From Durusdinium trenchii (lineage: Eukaryota > Sar > Dinophyceae > Suessiales > Symbiodiniaceae): DNA of 64,000 nt. Below the pieces are notes generated by a model. The model saw only the letters and a program-made list of their open reading frames with translations, did not search any database and was not told where the DNA came from. The DNA is taken from assembly GCA_963970005.1 (NCBI GenBank), contig CAXAMN010003002.1, positions 223,757 through 287,756 on the forward strand. Direction: 5' to 3'. A program made the position numbers and the translations under genes. Positions within the stretch are counted from its first letter, which is position 1, and the number at the start of each line of letters is the position of its first letter. Positions 23,401 through 35,254 of the stretch are shown one piece after another.

Positions 23401-26400
23401 GAAGGGATCCCTGAGGTTTGGACACCCGAGATTTTGTTTCAGAGACCTCAGGTTGTTACAGATTCTGGAATATCCGGATGAACACTGATACATCACTGAT
23501 ACATATATTATTACCATTGGCATTTTCAAAGGGGGAATCATCATGGAAGTGGTCTTCACCTCCTGTTAAATGGTTTTGGGAGTGTATTGTTTTGTATCTT
23601 GGGTCCTTGAGGTTCCATTTTCATTGCTGCAGGGCCGTCCAACCGTTGTCACGCCGAGTGAGTCAGCCCCCCCGCCAGTCCCATCGGTGACCGTCGCCGA
23701 TTCCACGACCGGTCGACGTGGGTGATGTTCTCCCACCACACCTGGAAGGCCGGTAAGTTCGACGTGGTCTTCGACAACAACGCGCGGATCGCCTGGTTCG
23801 GTCTTCGAGTCGGCCCAGATGGGAACCATGCAAAAGAAGATGCTATATAGTGACTGTGGATGACTGTGGACATTGGTGAACTTCTGGAAAAATGTGCAAG
23901 ATCGTGCAAGTCTAGGTGGTTGTTCATTGTGCATGCTGAGGCTGTCAAGGGGTGTGGTCTAGGATTGTATTGAAGTGATTTGACTTGGACCCACCAGAAT
24001 ATTGTTATATATATATAATTAAGTTTGCCTTTGGTTTTGCCAAGGGCCTTGGCACTTTGCCTTCGTGCTCTCACTCCATACAGTCTCAGTCTGATCCCTG
24101 AACCCTCCTTGAGCCTTGGCGACCCTAGAAGTTTGTTGAGCTTTGTGGTCCTTATACTTGGTACACTTGATGAGCTTGAAGAACTCTTTTGGGATCCATG
24201 CTGTACAGCTAGGCTAGGCTCTCCCAAAGACCTCGGCACGTTCGCCCACTGCTGCTTTCGAGGTCCGAAAGCTCGAAGAGATTCAACCGGTCGTCCGGGG
24301 CGTCAAGGCGGGAGGTTAGCGTTTGAAGCGGTGAGAGGGAGCGGTGGTGCAGGGGGTTCCATGGGTTTGGGGATGGTTTGGGGAGGTTGGAGGGTACAGG
24401 CTCAGGTGCCCAATCTGGTAGAGGCCTACCATGAGCATTGGACGGCAGCGGGGGTTGGTCCCCAAAGATTACCGCTTTTCGCGGAGATCATGGCTTTTCG
24501 GCTTCCAAGAAAGCTGGGATGTGGAGCCTCTCCGCGAAAGCCCAAAGCCACCCGCCTCCAAGAGCCCTCTCCATTGGTGCCTTGCTGACTTGCACGTTGG
24601 CCGCAGCCGGAAACCGACACCTCTCGCTTCTACATGCCGATGCACCGAAGAAAAGGTGGAACATCGAGATAAATGTATGCCGCCACCAGATGTTTGAGCC
24701 AATGAAAGGTCCAGGAAACAGCCACTTGATGGATGGCCACCATTGGGGCAGGCGCCTATTCAGCGGTTTGTTCCCCTGCAAGAGGTGGCTGCTTCATTCT
24801 CTCCATTCTTGGCATGAACTCTTGAACCGTCGAATTATGTGTTTGGCGGTATCGACCAGTCACATTCGTTCATGAAGGTGTCAGGGTCAAGACAGCTGGG
24901 TACTGTCGTGTACCGTGGCTTTTGAGTCCCGAGAAGTTGGCTGCAGGCAGGTGTGAAGGCCATGGCCGTGTTTGCCATGGCTATGATGTTATAGGCATGA
25001 TGCAACATGACTCCAGAAGTTCTTAGTGGCCAAGTTGAGGCATTGGGTTTCAACTACTCTCTCAACTACTCTCAACTTGAAGAAGCTGGCGGGAATGGGA
25101 CCCAGCCAGATCAGATCGCTTGGCTTCGCTTGCTGCTGCTTACTTCGTCCTCCGCCTCGAGGCCAAGGGCGGCTGCCAGCAGTTCATCATGATGAGCAGC
25201 GCCGGGGTCTACGGCCCCACCGCCCCTTGGAGCGAGCGCGGAAGCCGTGGACGTCGCCGTGGTGTCCGCGGTCGTGTCCGGCACAGAACTGTGAGCGGTT
25301 GGCGAAGTGGTTAGACCGTGTTGGGTCTCACAGCACACAACCAGAACTAGACCAGTTGACCTATTAAAAAAACAATATTATATATATATATACCTGGATC
25401 CTCCAAGGCGTGTCCAATGGACTACCCCACACTACCTATATCCATTGGGCACCCCTTGGAGGGTCCTGGATATATAATATATATGTATATATACATATGT
25501 TCACATGATCGAACATGATCGAACAGTGGAACGAGCATTCATTCCCAACATTTCCCAAGTGGCCTTTCTCAGAGGAGTCCAGGCCGCGGACGCCGCCCGC
25601 GCAGGCGTCCCTCGCGTCCGCTCCGAGGACGTGTTGCCGCTGAGCGAGGCCACCCCCGGCGACCCCAAGTCCCGCCACAAGGCGCGCACGAACTCGGCGC
25701 CCGTTTCGCCTCGGTGTTCGAAGTTCTTGGGGTGGGGGGAAGTGGGTTTCGGCCACGGTGGTAAGCGGGTTTCGACGTGGGTATGCGGGTTTGGGGAGGT
25801 GTTGTTGGAAGTGGCAGGGTGATGTTTTGCCAGATGCTCACCTGAAACAGGCGGACGCGTTTGACTCACGGCCATCTTTCAGCCCACAATCTAGCACCTG
25901 AACGAATTGACACCCATGAACTTTGGTGAGGACGGTTTTATGAGGTTTATGCATGTTTATGCTGTGTTTCGGGGGGCGCATGGTCGTCACGAACTGAGGC
26001 CACATGGTCCCAGCCTTGCCGTGCACATTTTCCTTTGCAAGTCGGTTGTCCTCTTACGCAGGGTCACTCTCATAAGACAAAGCCTGACGTGCACTTGGTG
26101 GGGGAGAAACATCCCCCCAACAAAGAAATTGCACAAATTCCTTCCCCAAGACAGTGTTCCCTCCTGTTTAGTTTTCCTCCTGTTTAGTGGAATTCAGGTG
26201 GTTGGCCTCCTCGTTTGCATGCTTCGGGTCGTTTTCGGACGACCGGGACTCCAGTGATTGGGACGGTTTTTTGCAGCTTCGGCACCACACCATTCTCGGG
26301 TTCCTCGGCACCACGCCAGGACAAGTTGGCATGCGAGAAGTTCCTCCAATCGGAAGGCTTGAACTGGACCTCGATTCGCCCTGCCCGGGCACCCAGGGCA

Positions 26401-26688
26401 CCCACGAGGGGGCCACTGGGAGCAAAGACTGAAACATACTGAGACCTCTAGTAAGTATAGATCACCTAATAGGTATGGATCCCAAAGCAGACCTTAGCAA
26501 GTGGTGTTTGGACCTTTGACCGGGGTGGTCTTTTTGGACACCGTCACCTATTGGCACCTGGCCTCTCGCCGGTACAGCTGGTACGTCTCCTGGGCGCACT
26601 GCCAGTGCTACCTCAAGCATTCTTCAGCAACCCCCAGGAAGGCTGAAGAATGCTCAGCGGATTGTTGTTGTTGTTGTTGACTGTTATA

Positions 26689-26734
<46 letters not shown>

Positions 26735-26745
26735 GNNNNNNNNNN

Positions 26746-26791
<46 letters not shown>

Positions 26792-29700
26792 GACTGTTAT
26801 ATGTTGTTGCTGTTTCTTCTTGCGTAGCACAAGCACAAGCAAGCTTAGAATTCTATAGCTCGGCTGAAGTGGTTAATGACTCTATATTTCGATATGTATT
26901 GATCATAAAGGAGGTTTGAGGTTGTTTGTGCACTTTTCATTCTAACGACTCTTAGGCAATTCCCAGTGTGTAACCTCCGCAGCCTTTTCACTTGCTGCAT
27001 CTAAAGCCTCTCAGATCTCTCAGCCACCTTGGACGATTCTTCCAGCCCTCTCGATGGCTGCCTCTGCAACTGTTGCCAATGGTCTTTTCAAAGCCGCCAA
27101 CGCATGGCAAGTGCCTTGGATTCGCAGGTTTCCTGTTCGTTTTTTTATGTTTTTTTTCTTTGGTGGATGGGAAGAACACAGAAGAATCTGATAGGGTTGC
27201 CACTTTGCCCATGAGCCCAGACAAACCCACAAGGCTTTGGGGAGGGAAGAACGTGGGCACTGTATAATAGATAGATCATTGTTTGAGGGTGATCTTTCTG
27301 TCAGGTGTCGATGGACTTGGCATGGCCACGCACGGAGGGTGCGCCTGACGAACTGGTGCACAACTCATTGCCAAATGTGGACCATGTTGACATGTTTATC
27401 AGCCACTCTTGGGATTGCCCTTCATGGATGAAATGCCTGGCGTTGTGTCAGTTTCTGAATTTTGACATGGCAGCCAATTCAGCATTCTTGGTTTGGCTGT
27501 CCACTGCTTTGATTTTGCTCATTCATGCTGGTGGTGTGGCCGAATTGGCAGCTTCAATGGCGGGAACCAACTTTTTGACGTATGCTTTGGTGTACTTCCC
27601 CATGGCCGTCTTTTGCGTGGTGTATTTCTTTGGTCACAAGCTTTGTCGGAAGACATTCTGGTTTGATCGCATATGTGTGAATCAGGCAGACTTGGATTTA
27701 AAGGCTAAAGCGCTTGACGCTTTGCCGTACTTTGTGGCGAACTCAAATGAGATGCTTATTTTGCTTGACGAACATTATTTGGAACCTCGCCTCGCTGCCT
27801 TTAAGTTTTTGTGTGTTTGTTTGTTCCCCACCTGCCAGGTGAGGGTTGCTAGAATTTATCAGTACTGTCCCTCTCTGAGATGCCTCCTCATCCTCCGCCT
27901 CCTTCTTCGCCTCCTGATCCTGGTCAACCGCAAGGGCTAGATCACAGTGGGCACCGCCAGACCTCAACCGCCAGATAGAATGTCAGAATACATTCCAGAT
28001 AGAATGCCAGCATAAACACTACCAAATAGAATGCCAAAATGCTTGCCAGACACCGCCAGACACCAGATAGAATGACAGAATTTTTGCTAGGTAGAATTGA
28101 GAATATATGCCAAATACATGCAAAACGGAATGTGTGCCAGATAGAAGTATTATGACCCATAGAATGCCAGATAGACTGCCAACATATATGCAGGATAGAC
28201 ACATTCTTCGATAGAAGGACCAATGGCGGAACACATGTCACAGCACATGTCAGACTTCTTGGCAGGAAAACTGCTAGAACACATGCCAACAAGGATGCCC
28301 AGAACATTTCCCAGCCTTTATGATAGACGATGTGATAGACGCGCCAGCGCCAGCAAGCCAGACTTGATGCCAGAACAAGCACCAAAACATTTGCATGTCC
28401 GCACTCGTCAGGCTTAACCCGTCAACGCCATGTGCCCCGCATTCTTCCAAGTCGCTTCAGGGTGGGGATAGCTCCAATTGGTTTCATGTCTTTCTCCTCG
28501 GACTGTCAATTCGTGACGTGGAAGATAAAGCAAAACCGAACATCTGAACATGGGTTGATCCTGGACGTCTGGATTGCATGCCAGGAGCGCTTGTGGTGCA
28601 ACTACGAAATTGCCATTTTTTCCCGACGTTCACCAGGGCCAAAGTCTATGCACTTCATGCCTTTGTGGTTGCCCATTTGGATATTGTCAACTGTTGCAGT
28701 TGATTTTCTGGGCGTTTTGGCACTTACAGTGTGTATGCCAACAGGCTCTGCAGCTGTAGATCCTCCAAAATCTGAGACGGATTCTCGAATGGGGTTCTTC
28801 CTGCTAACCCTTGAAGCTTGGACTGCGCCAGGCATTCTATATGCCTTTTCCGTGATTTGCAGCTTTGTAGTTCACTATCGGCGACTGCAATTTCACAACA
28901 CTTTGTTGGATCGTATGGCTAGCTTCGACTTTCACAACGCCAAGTGCAAGTTGGAAAGTGACAGGCAGGGCAGCGTGCGAAATGTCATGGCCACAGGACA
29001 CTTCGGAAGGTAAGTTAGAACTGACTAACAAGATTATCAAGATTGCGTTTGAAGATATTTGACTTGTGTTCCTGACTTTGTTTGGTTCCTCCAATTGGAC
29101 TCTTGACAAACTCCAAATTCATCCAAATTCATGCTTTATAGACAGGAGGCATGAGACATAGGCATCAGTTCGATAATTACAGTTTCCGGTTAGTTTGAGG
29201 ACCGCCATTTTGGTTCTTATTTGACGTAGATGTCTCTTAACAAAAGACCGAGCGATCGATGGTTAGCCCTTCAACCTCAGGGCTTTGATCGAGTCACAAA
29301 TTGTTGAACTCTTCGATGAAGCATTTGAGCCGCCGGTGCGGATGGCCATCGATGTTGTGGACGACGAGGGCCCGACGGAGGCAGACATACCACTCATCTC
29401 GCAGGAGCCGGTTTTGACGAGGTGTGTTGACACAGGGCGTTTTGAGGGGTTCCGGTCGACACCGTCGACACAGTCGACACACGAAAGAACATTATACTCT
29501 CTGACGAACACATCGGATGGAAGTTTTTTCTTGGCCTTTTGGAACACCATGTTCTTTTGCAAACAGGGGTTTTGCACTTCGATGTTGGTGAGTCGGAGTG
29601 CAGATAAAGAGGGGGAAAGGCAGAGATTTGATGATCCCTGTGCGGGTTTGGAAACATGGCATGCCGCGTTTGGCAGGAAGTCATGCGTGCCATTCGACCG

Positions 29701-32700
29701 ATTACGAGCTATCCCAGTGAAGAGGAGGTTTTGCAACAATTCAACGCATATGTGCGAGGTCCAATGCGCGAAAAACTTCTTAATGCGATTGGAAGTGAGG
29801 TTGATATCCCCTGGAAGCTTTGTGTGGTTTCATTCCTGCCTTTGACTTTTGATGCGCTGGCAGTTACCCTGGGATGCGAGGGACAGCCTTGCTCCCTGTC
29901 TGCCAAGCATGAGGGGTATGCTTCAAGCGTGCCATATGTCATCAGCAACTTCTTGGGGTTTGCCATCGAGTGCTTTCTTGGATATCCCAGCATTCATCCC
30001 ATTATGTTGCGCGCGCTTCAAGCTGTGAAATCCAACGTGGAGCACCTACCTCTACGTGTGGTTTTGGGAGCGCTCAGTGCAATGGCAGTATACGTTTATG
30101 TGTTCAGCAGTGCGGCTGCTGTCATTGGCTTTCTGATGGTGAGTATCACAAGATTCTCACCAGTGTGGCTGGCTGCTGGAATTTTAAGTTTCACGTTTCT
30201 AACGATCCAAACGTGCATGTTGTTTCTCAAGTGGAAACTTCTTCCACCCAGTTGCAGAAGGCTGAGCTAGATTCAGCAGGAGCAGTGAAAACCGGCGATC
30301 ATACAGAGATTGTGCGCACCAATGTGCACCATTGTCGGACTGTGACTCAGGGGCAGGATGACATGCAGTTCCGACTCCCATTTGGCAAATTGTTTCCTTT
30401 TGCGTCCGCATGTCTAGCACCGATGAATTGACCATGTGATGCTCCCATGAGTTTCAACCCATGTTCCGATTCACAACATACCTTTTGCATCCTTTTGCGA
30501 ACCGAAACGATGTCACCCCGGGAACACAATTCTGATCGCCAAATTACAGATCTGGGCACTGGTTTCAGCTCTCCCTTTCTCTCCACCGGGCGTTTGGGGT
30601 GGTTAATGGATATACCCCGAATCACCTCTAAGGAGCTATAATAGGAGCCAACTTTGGCCCGTGTCGGGCCCCTCCTGGCAGGTGTACATCTATGGGCCAC
30701 TCAACTACAATCCTGTGGAGCGCTACTTCTTTGACCGCGTGACGCGGGGGCGACCCGTGTGCGTGCCCTATGGTGGGAAGTACATCACACAATTGGGATG
30801 CCGGGATCGCAGCGGAGAGGGTGAAATGGAGACTGAGGCTACTAGACAGATCTAGACAGATGATATGATTATATAAGATTGATTAAGCATCTATACAATT
30901 GCATAGCATATATATATAGTTTAATTATACTATGATATGTGTAAAATGTTGTAGATATATACATTTATGCCAGAATATGCCAGGAATGGTTTTAACATCT
31001 CCATGCAAGGAGTTTTTGTTGATGAATCGAGAGTCTACTGTGCATGAAGACGTCCCAACTTTGGGCACTTGATAGGTGCATGATTCGCTCCAATTGAGTG
31101 TTTAATAGTGGAGGGAAACCATCGAACCGAACCGAATTCCTTGAGCTCGCTTTTCACTGTTCTTTACCTTCTCCAAAGCCTTCTGACCTTGTGCATCAGC
31201 GCCTTTTCTTCTTGTATCATCAGGCCTTGTGACCTTTTCCTTGTGACCTCTTCTGACTCTCAGCCCTTTCCTTTTGGAGTCCGCCTGACCCCCTCGCTGA
31301 TCCGCGCGGAGACGGGCGATGCACACCACTCAGGACACTGCGAAGACTTGGCGGATTTCATGGTGAAGTGCGTGGGGAACGGCGTCGCTGGGCAGATTGG
31401 GCCGGAACCACCCACTTCAGTAGACCCTTGATGAAGAACACTTCCCATTGGCTGGTCAAATCTCTCCATATGATGAAGAGATTTGACCCTCTAAATACCC
31501 AGGTATAATATGGGAGGGTTGTAGGCATCTAAATGAGAGGGCTTGCCACCGCCGCACTCACTGCATCTCACTGCACGTTCTCTCTCTTACGTCGCACCCC
31601 AGACGTCGACCGGGCACGGGGGTGCTGAAGCGAAACGAACCGGGCCATTGTTAAAAGGTGTTTTTTTCGGGGCCGGGCCATTGCTCAGCTAGCTCAGCTA
31701 TAGGTTCATGTTTGGCTTGCCCATGCCACTATAGCTATAGAAAGAAGATGAAAGAAGAGATGACACTTAGTTGAGACGCCGACGCACTTTGGAACTGAGT
31801 TGAACTCGAGGGACTATGAACGTGACAGGAGCTGCGCATGGAATCCAAAAGTGCAGAGATCCTTATCATGCATGCATATATACGAATGACTTGAGGGGGT
31901 CGGCTGACTGGCATCTCTGATTTTTGGGCACCATGTCACCGAGAATTTAATATTCAAAGGCGGACCAACCCGGAGGGCACGAAGATGTACGAATGGATGA
32001 ACATGATGAACCAAAGACTCCGGACCATTTGCTGAGAACATCTGAGAACCATGCGATGCGAAACATGTGGAACTCCAACTCGAAGTGCAACACCGACTGC
32101 GACTCGGTGCGCTTATCGCCGGTATAGGTCTGTTTGGTGCCGAGTTCATCGTGTGCCTGAGGCCGTGAACGGGCAAGTCTACAACGTGTCCAGTCAGGAC
32201 ATGGGTCACGGGACATGGGTCATGGGAAAGTGAATGGTTGCCATATATTCCACATACAGAGGCTGAGGCCTCACAAGAATCCTTGCTCCAAAGATTTCCA
32301 AAGTTTACTTTTATGTGCAGGAGTGGGATGGAGTCGCAACTTCCCCCTTATCCCCCTTATTGGTCCAGCGCTCCGCTACCATACTTCGCAGTGTTGGCTG
32401 CTGGAAGAGCTTCACCATTCCTTCACCCTTCCGCGTCGCGTCGGAGGAGTATGTGACCTTCGATGGCATGGCCAAGGTGTGCGCGGAGGCTGCTGGAATC
32501 ACGGACCCAAAGATCGTGCACTACGACCCGAAGAGCATTGAGGCATGGGGGGTTTTCTTCGGCATGGCGAGGTCGGCATGGGGGGGAGTCGTGTTTGCGA
32601 ACATGGCGTCACCAAACTTGAGTGAGCTACGACCACCCAAAAACTACTGAAACATACTGTAAATGGATGTAAGTGGATGGTTAAACATGTTTTACATATT

Positions 32701-35254
32701 GTTCACATTTATATGCCATGGTGTAGTTTAATGAGGAGCACATCCATCCAGCTGTTGAATCAAAGTTGTTTCAAGGTTTTGGCCGTAGTTCAACTGAGTT
32801 ACTAGGGGTCTATCAAGCCAGCCCGGCGCCACACTTTTGGCACTACTTCGAGCTTTCGCCCTTAAAGGGCTCTTCGGGAAGGAACTAGATAAACACACTG
32901 ATCAACTACACTGATCAACTCTCAATTGGTCCTCTACATACACCACCTGAGAGTGTCTAGGCTTGGTCAGACCTTCGATCCAAGACACATGGACACCAAC
33001 TCGCTCTCGGGTCCGGGAGCGGGTCGCGGACGGCTTTCGGCTTGAGCTCGCGGACCGCTGCGAGTCGAGCTCCGTCTTCCGTGTTTTTTCACGTCTCAGA
33101 CATCGACATCTGCCAGATTTGACCAAAGCGTTCCACCTTGGTCGTCCCCCACCTGGTCTACCTTGGTCAGATTCCTGGCTGGTTCGGGTCAGGATTCCAC
33201 CTTGGTCGTCCCCCAGTTTGGCCCTTCAGGACGCCCGGTTTAACACAGCTCTTCAAAACGGGAGAGGTTTTGACCCGTTCCCAGTGCTCGGGCCGACCGG
33301 TGGTTCCATATAGCAGTTGCTTCGGGTCCGCTTTTGGGACTGATCAGTTCATTTGTTCGAGACCTGGACCAGGTGCCGGAAGGCTATCCGAAGGCCTTCC
33401 CCTTCCGCGGCATGCACTTCTTCGCCTCGATCGAAAAGGCGCCCGCGGAGACGCGCCGACGCGGCGTTACCCGTGAGTGTGGGTTGTTGTGCTCAAAGCG
33501 CCAGGGGGAGGTGATGCGGTGGTCGGTTGGTTTGGAGTTTGACTTGGCTTTGGGGAAGGAACAAGGGCAACACTTGAAGTGGAAGGTGTTCCAACACCAG
33601 AATAATGCCGGTTGTGATACATGATTCCAATTTAGAGACGACTTCTGGCTTTCCATGTCCTCAAGGGCCGGACCCTTGATCCCCAATCATTTTCAAGTCA
33701 TGGCAAAGGGTTTGAAAAGGTCCTGCTTGCAGGCAAAGCGCCACATTCCAAGCTGGAAGCCGAAGTATAATATGAGCCTGAGCTGCAGAAGCAAAGTTCA
33801 AGTTCAGGGGGATTGCGTTCAAACAGCTATCCAATATGCAATGGTACTATAACTTGAATTAACTTTATACCCTTGATACTTATCCATTGATTGCCTAGGG
33901 GTTTAGAACATGCTCCTGTGAAAATAATTCCCGCCATGCCATTGCGAAAAGGTTTTAAGGGGTCTTCCTGCGACTTGTTGGGGTCATTTGAACCATATTG
34001 AACACATTGAAAATTACTTTGCATCCTTTCAGCAAGTGTGAGCACCTCGGGTCGTTCCTCATCACTGAGAGGGGCGTCGAGTTGAGCACTCACTGAGCCG
34101 GTGTGACGGGCGAAACACCCGGATTTGTGCCCCCTTTCTGGGACGCGAGCGTCATGGACTCTTAGAATCGATTCGTAAAGAAAGAAACACCGGCCGGCAT
34201 AGACCCTAGCAATTAACTCTAAACACAAAAGCACCTGGGACAAAAGCGCCGGCACCTAGTCAGTGGGAAGTAAGTAGCCCTATAGCTATCGCTATTTGGG
34301 GATCAAGATGTTTCTTCGGTTCCTGGAGGACACCCGCCCAGTGGGTTTTCAGGATTCATGTTGCGTTCTGATTTGGGGCTTTTCGCTTGTTCCAAGACCC
34401 AGCGATTTGGAGCTTTGGGGGGGCCGATTTGGGACCTCGGCAGATAGTCCACTAGTCTAGATCAGATCACCTTTCAAAAACTGTCGGGTTCTCAGATAGG
34501 ATATGATAGGATATATTTGGGGCACTATTGATGTTTTTGTCCTTCCTTTGCATACCACTTGGAACTTCAAAACAGTCTTAACCTGAAAAAAACACACACA
34601 CACACACACACATTCTGAGCCCTTGGGTTGATCTCCGAAAACGAGCCACCGGGCCCTTGTATCATACGACACGAAGCACGAGAAGTCAGATGCGATTCTT
34701 TGGGCCTCAAAGGCCTGACTTCCCTGCGATTCGGACCACATGGAACCCCAGTTCACCACGGTCGGGTTGGTATTCGGAAAATGGTCTTCCACCACCGGTC
34801 AATTCTCAGGTTCTATGTGAGTTTGCGGGGGAGTAATGATGATTAATGTTTCAAGCATCTCCCAGCCTGTCTGGGAAGTTGAGGCTGAATGGCCTCCGAA
34901 GCTCATATGCCTCTCGACTGAGATCGATTAGTTTTTGTTTTTCTTCAGGACCTGGGCAATCATGAATGTGCAGAGTTAACTTCACACCTGAAGTGACCTC
35001 CCCTGGCATGGAGCTATCCCACCCCCCATGCCAGTTCCAGTTCCACCAGGGAACCACCCGGTTAGAGCCGTTATAGCAATGTTATAGCTAGTCGGTCGTA
35101 TTGCTCCGAATTTCCATGATTTGGACCAAGCTCTTTCGAGGAGCAAGATTACTTGGCGCGGGGGTTCCACAAGAAGGACCCTGACTTCCGCACAGATGAC
35201 CTGATCCTGCAGAAGGCATGTGGCTGGAAATTGGTTTGTGCTCCTATCGCGTGA
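20498..35254 (+). CDS. CSP41-like NAD(P)-binding epimerase-fold protein, spliced (about 15 exons)
   Basis: Joined exons give a protein collinear with plant CSP41-type RNA-binding epimerase homologues. Exons: 20498-20573 (ILVMGGTRFIG, the Rossmann Gly motif), 22177-22254, 22839-22901, 23749-about 23808 (FDVVFDNNAR), a probable 18-nt microexon 24406-24423, 25162-25221 (FIMMSSAGVYG), 25628-25681 (DPKSRHK), 26320-26382 (GLNWTSIRP), 30682-30796 (VYIYGPLNYNP), 31334-31383, 32162-32197 (NGQVYNVSSQ), 32447-32542 (YVTFDGMAK), 33373-33438 (AFPFRGMHFFAS), 33733-about 33795 and 35141-35254, ending in TGA. Nearly all acceptors are AG|G; donors are GT, GC or GA. In plants such proteins bind and stabilise plastid transcripts; plastid location here is inferred. 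The N-terminal exon with its Met was not found, and a short piece before the last exon may be missing. The intron 26383-30681 contains another gene. Confidence 0.88.
22064..22163. repeat. Family C-like hairpin just upstream of a splice acceptor
   Basis: GGACCCTCCAAGGGGTGTCT on the left faces an inverted, diverged copy around AAGGGGTGTCCATAAACC and CCTCCTGGTATATG on the right. The element ends about 13 bases before the AG|G acceptor of the second CSP41-like exon (22177), so it makes up most of the 3' end of that intron. Confidence 0.5.
24406..24423 (+). CDS. Candidate 18-nt microexon of the CSP41-like gene
   Basis: Between a CTCAG|G acceptor and a GC donor (24424) lie six codons, VPNLVE. They fill exactly the length expected between the FDVVFDNNAR exon side and AKGGCQQF when compared with the plant CSP41 pattern (17 residues from this Val to the SSAGVY motif). 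Phase is 0 on both sides. The end of the preceding exon is not certain, so this is an inference from spacing and phase. Confidence 0.4.
25379..25486. repeat. Hairpin MITE-like element inside (TA)n, family C copy 2
   Basis: Left arm ACCTGGATCCTCCAAGGCGT and the reverse complement of the right arm, CCAGGACCCTCCAAGGGGTG, pair over about 40 bp, with (TA)n outside both arms. It sits in the intron between the exons ending at 25221 and starting at 25628 of the CSP41-like gene. Same family as 3459-3571. Confidence 0.75.
26663..26793. repeat. TTG microsatellite with 10-N gap
   Basis: (TTG)n from 26663 to 26793 is interrupted by 10 N at 26736-26745. The unit GACTGTTATATGTTGTTG occurs on both sides of the tract (about 26679 and 26792). 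The ten-N run is a placeholder, so this is where an assembler joined or collapsed sequence, inside the large intron of the CSP41-like gene. Confidence 0.95.
27291..27304 (+). promoter_or_regulatory. Possible spliced-leader or 5'-UTR splice acceptor
   Basis: GATCTTTCTGTCAG ends six bases before the ATG at 27311. A pyrimidine-containing stretch followed by AG|G directly upstream of the start codon is where a dinoflagellate gene would receive the trans-spliced leader. It could equally be a normal acceptor of a 5'-UTR intron. Confidence 0.35.
27311..30270 (+). CDS. TIR-like domain membrane protein, four exons, nested in an intron
   Basis: Exons 27311-27781, 28585-29009, 29281-29404 and 29677-30270 (TAG stop) sum to 1614 nt, 538 codons in one frame. 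Introns use GA (27782), GT (GTAAGT, 29010) and probably GA (29405; an alternative GT is at 29411); all acceptors are AG|G. DMFISHSWD (about residue 30) matches the first TIR strand. FWFDRICVNQAD followed by ANSNEMLILLDEHYLERLWC and NYEIA matches the second half, including the W-C-x2-E whose Glu is catalytic in plant TIR NADases. Between the halves lie two hydrophobic segments (about residues 60-76 and 87-106), so the TIR fold appears split by a membrane hairpin. More hydrophobic stretches follow in exons 2 and 4. Dinoflagellates encode many such proteins; enzymatic activity is not shown. The whole gene sits between exons of the CSP41-like gene on the same strand. Confidence 0.85.
27960..28220. 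repeat. Degenerate short tandem repeat within intron 1
   Basis: Variants of CCAGATAGAATGCCAGAAT recur about ten times with mutations and spacing changes (for example at 27968, 27995, 28024, 28067, 28137 and 28155). It lies inside the first intron (27782-28584) of the TIR-like gene and produces repetitive minus-strand ORFs that are not genes. Confidence 0.75.
29496..29601. repeat. Family B hairpin within intron 3 of the TIR-like gene
   Basis: ACTCTCTGACGAACACATCG on the left faces CGATGTTGGTGAGTCGGAGT on the right, an imperfect inverted repeat of about 20 bp with the family B end CTGACGAACACATC. It makes up about 40% of the 272-bp intron (29405-29676). Confidence 0.6.
34718..34834. repeat. 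Hairpin MITE-like element, family A copy 3
   Basis: Left ACTTCCCTGCGATTCGGACC with ACATGGAACC inside; right, reverse-complemented, ACTCCCCCGCAAACTCACAT with AGAACCTGAG inside. It lies in the last intron of the CSP41-like gene. Confidence 0.6.
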
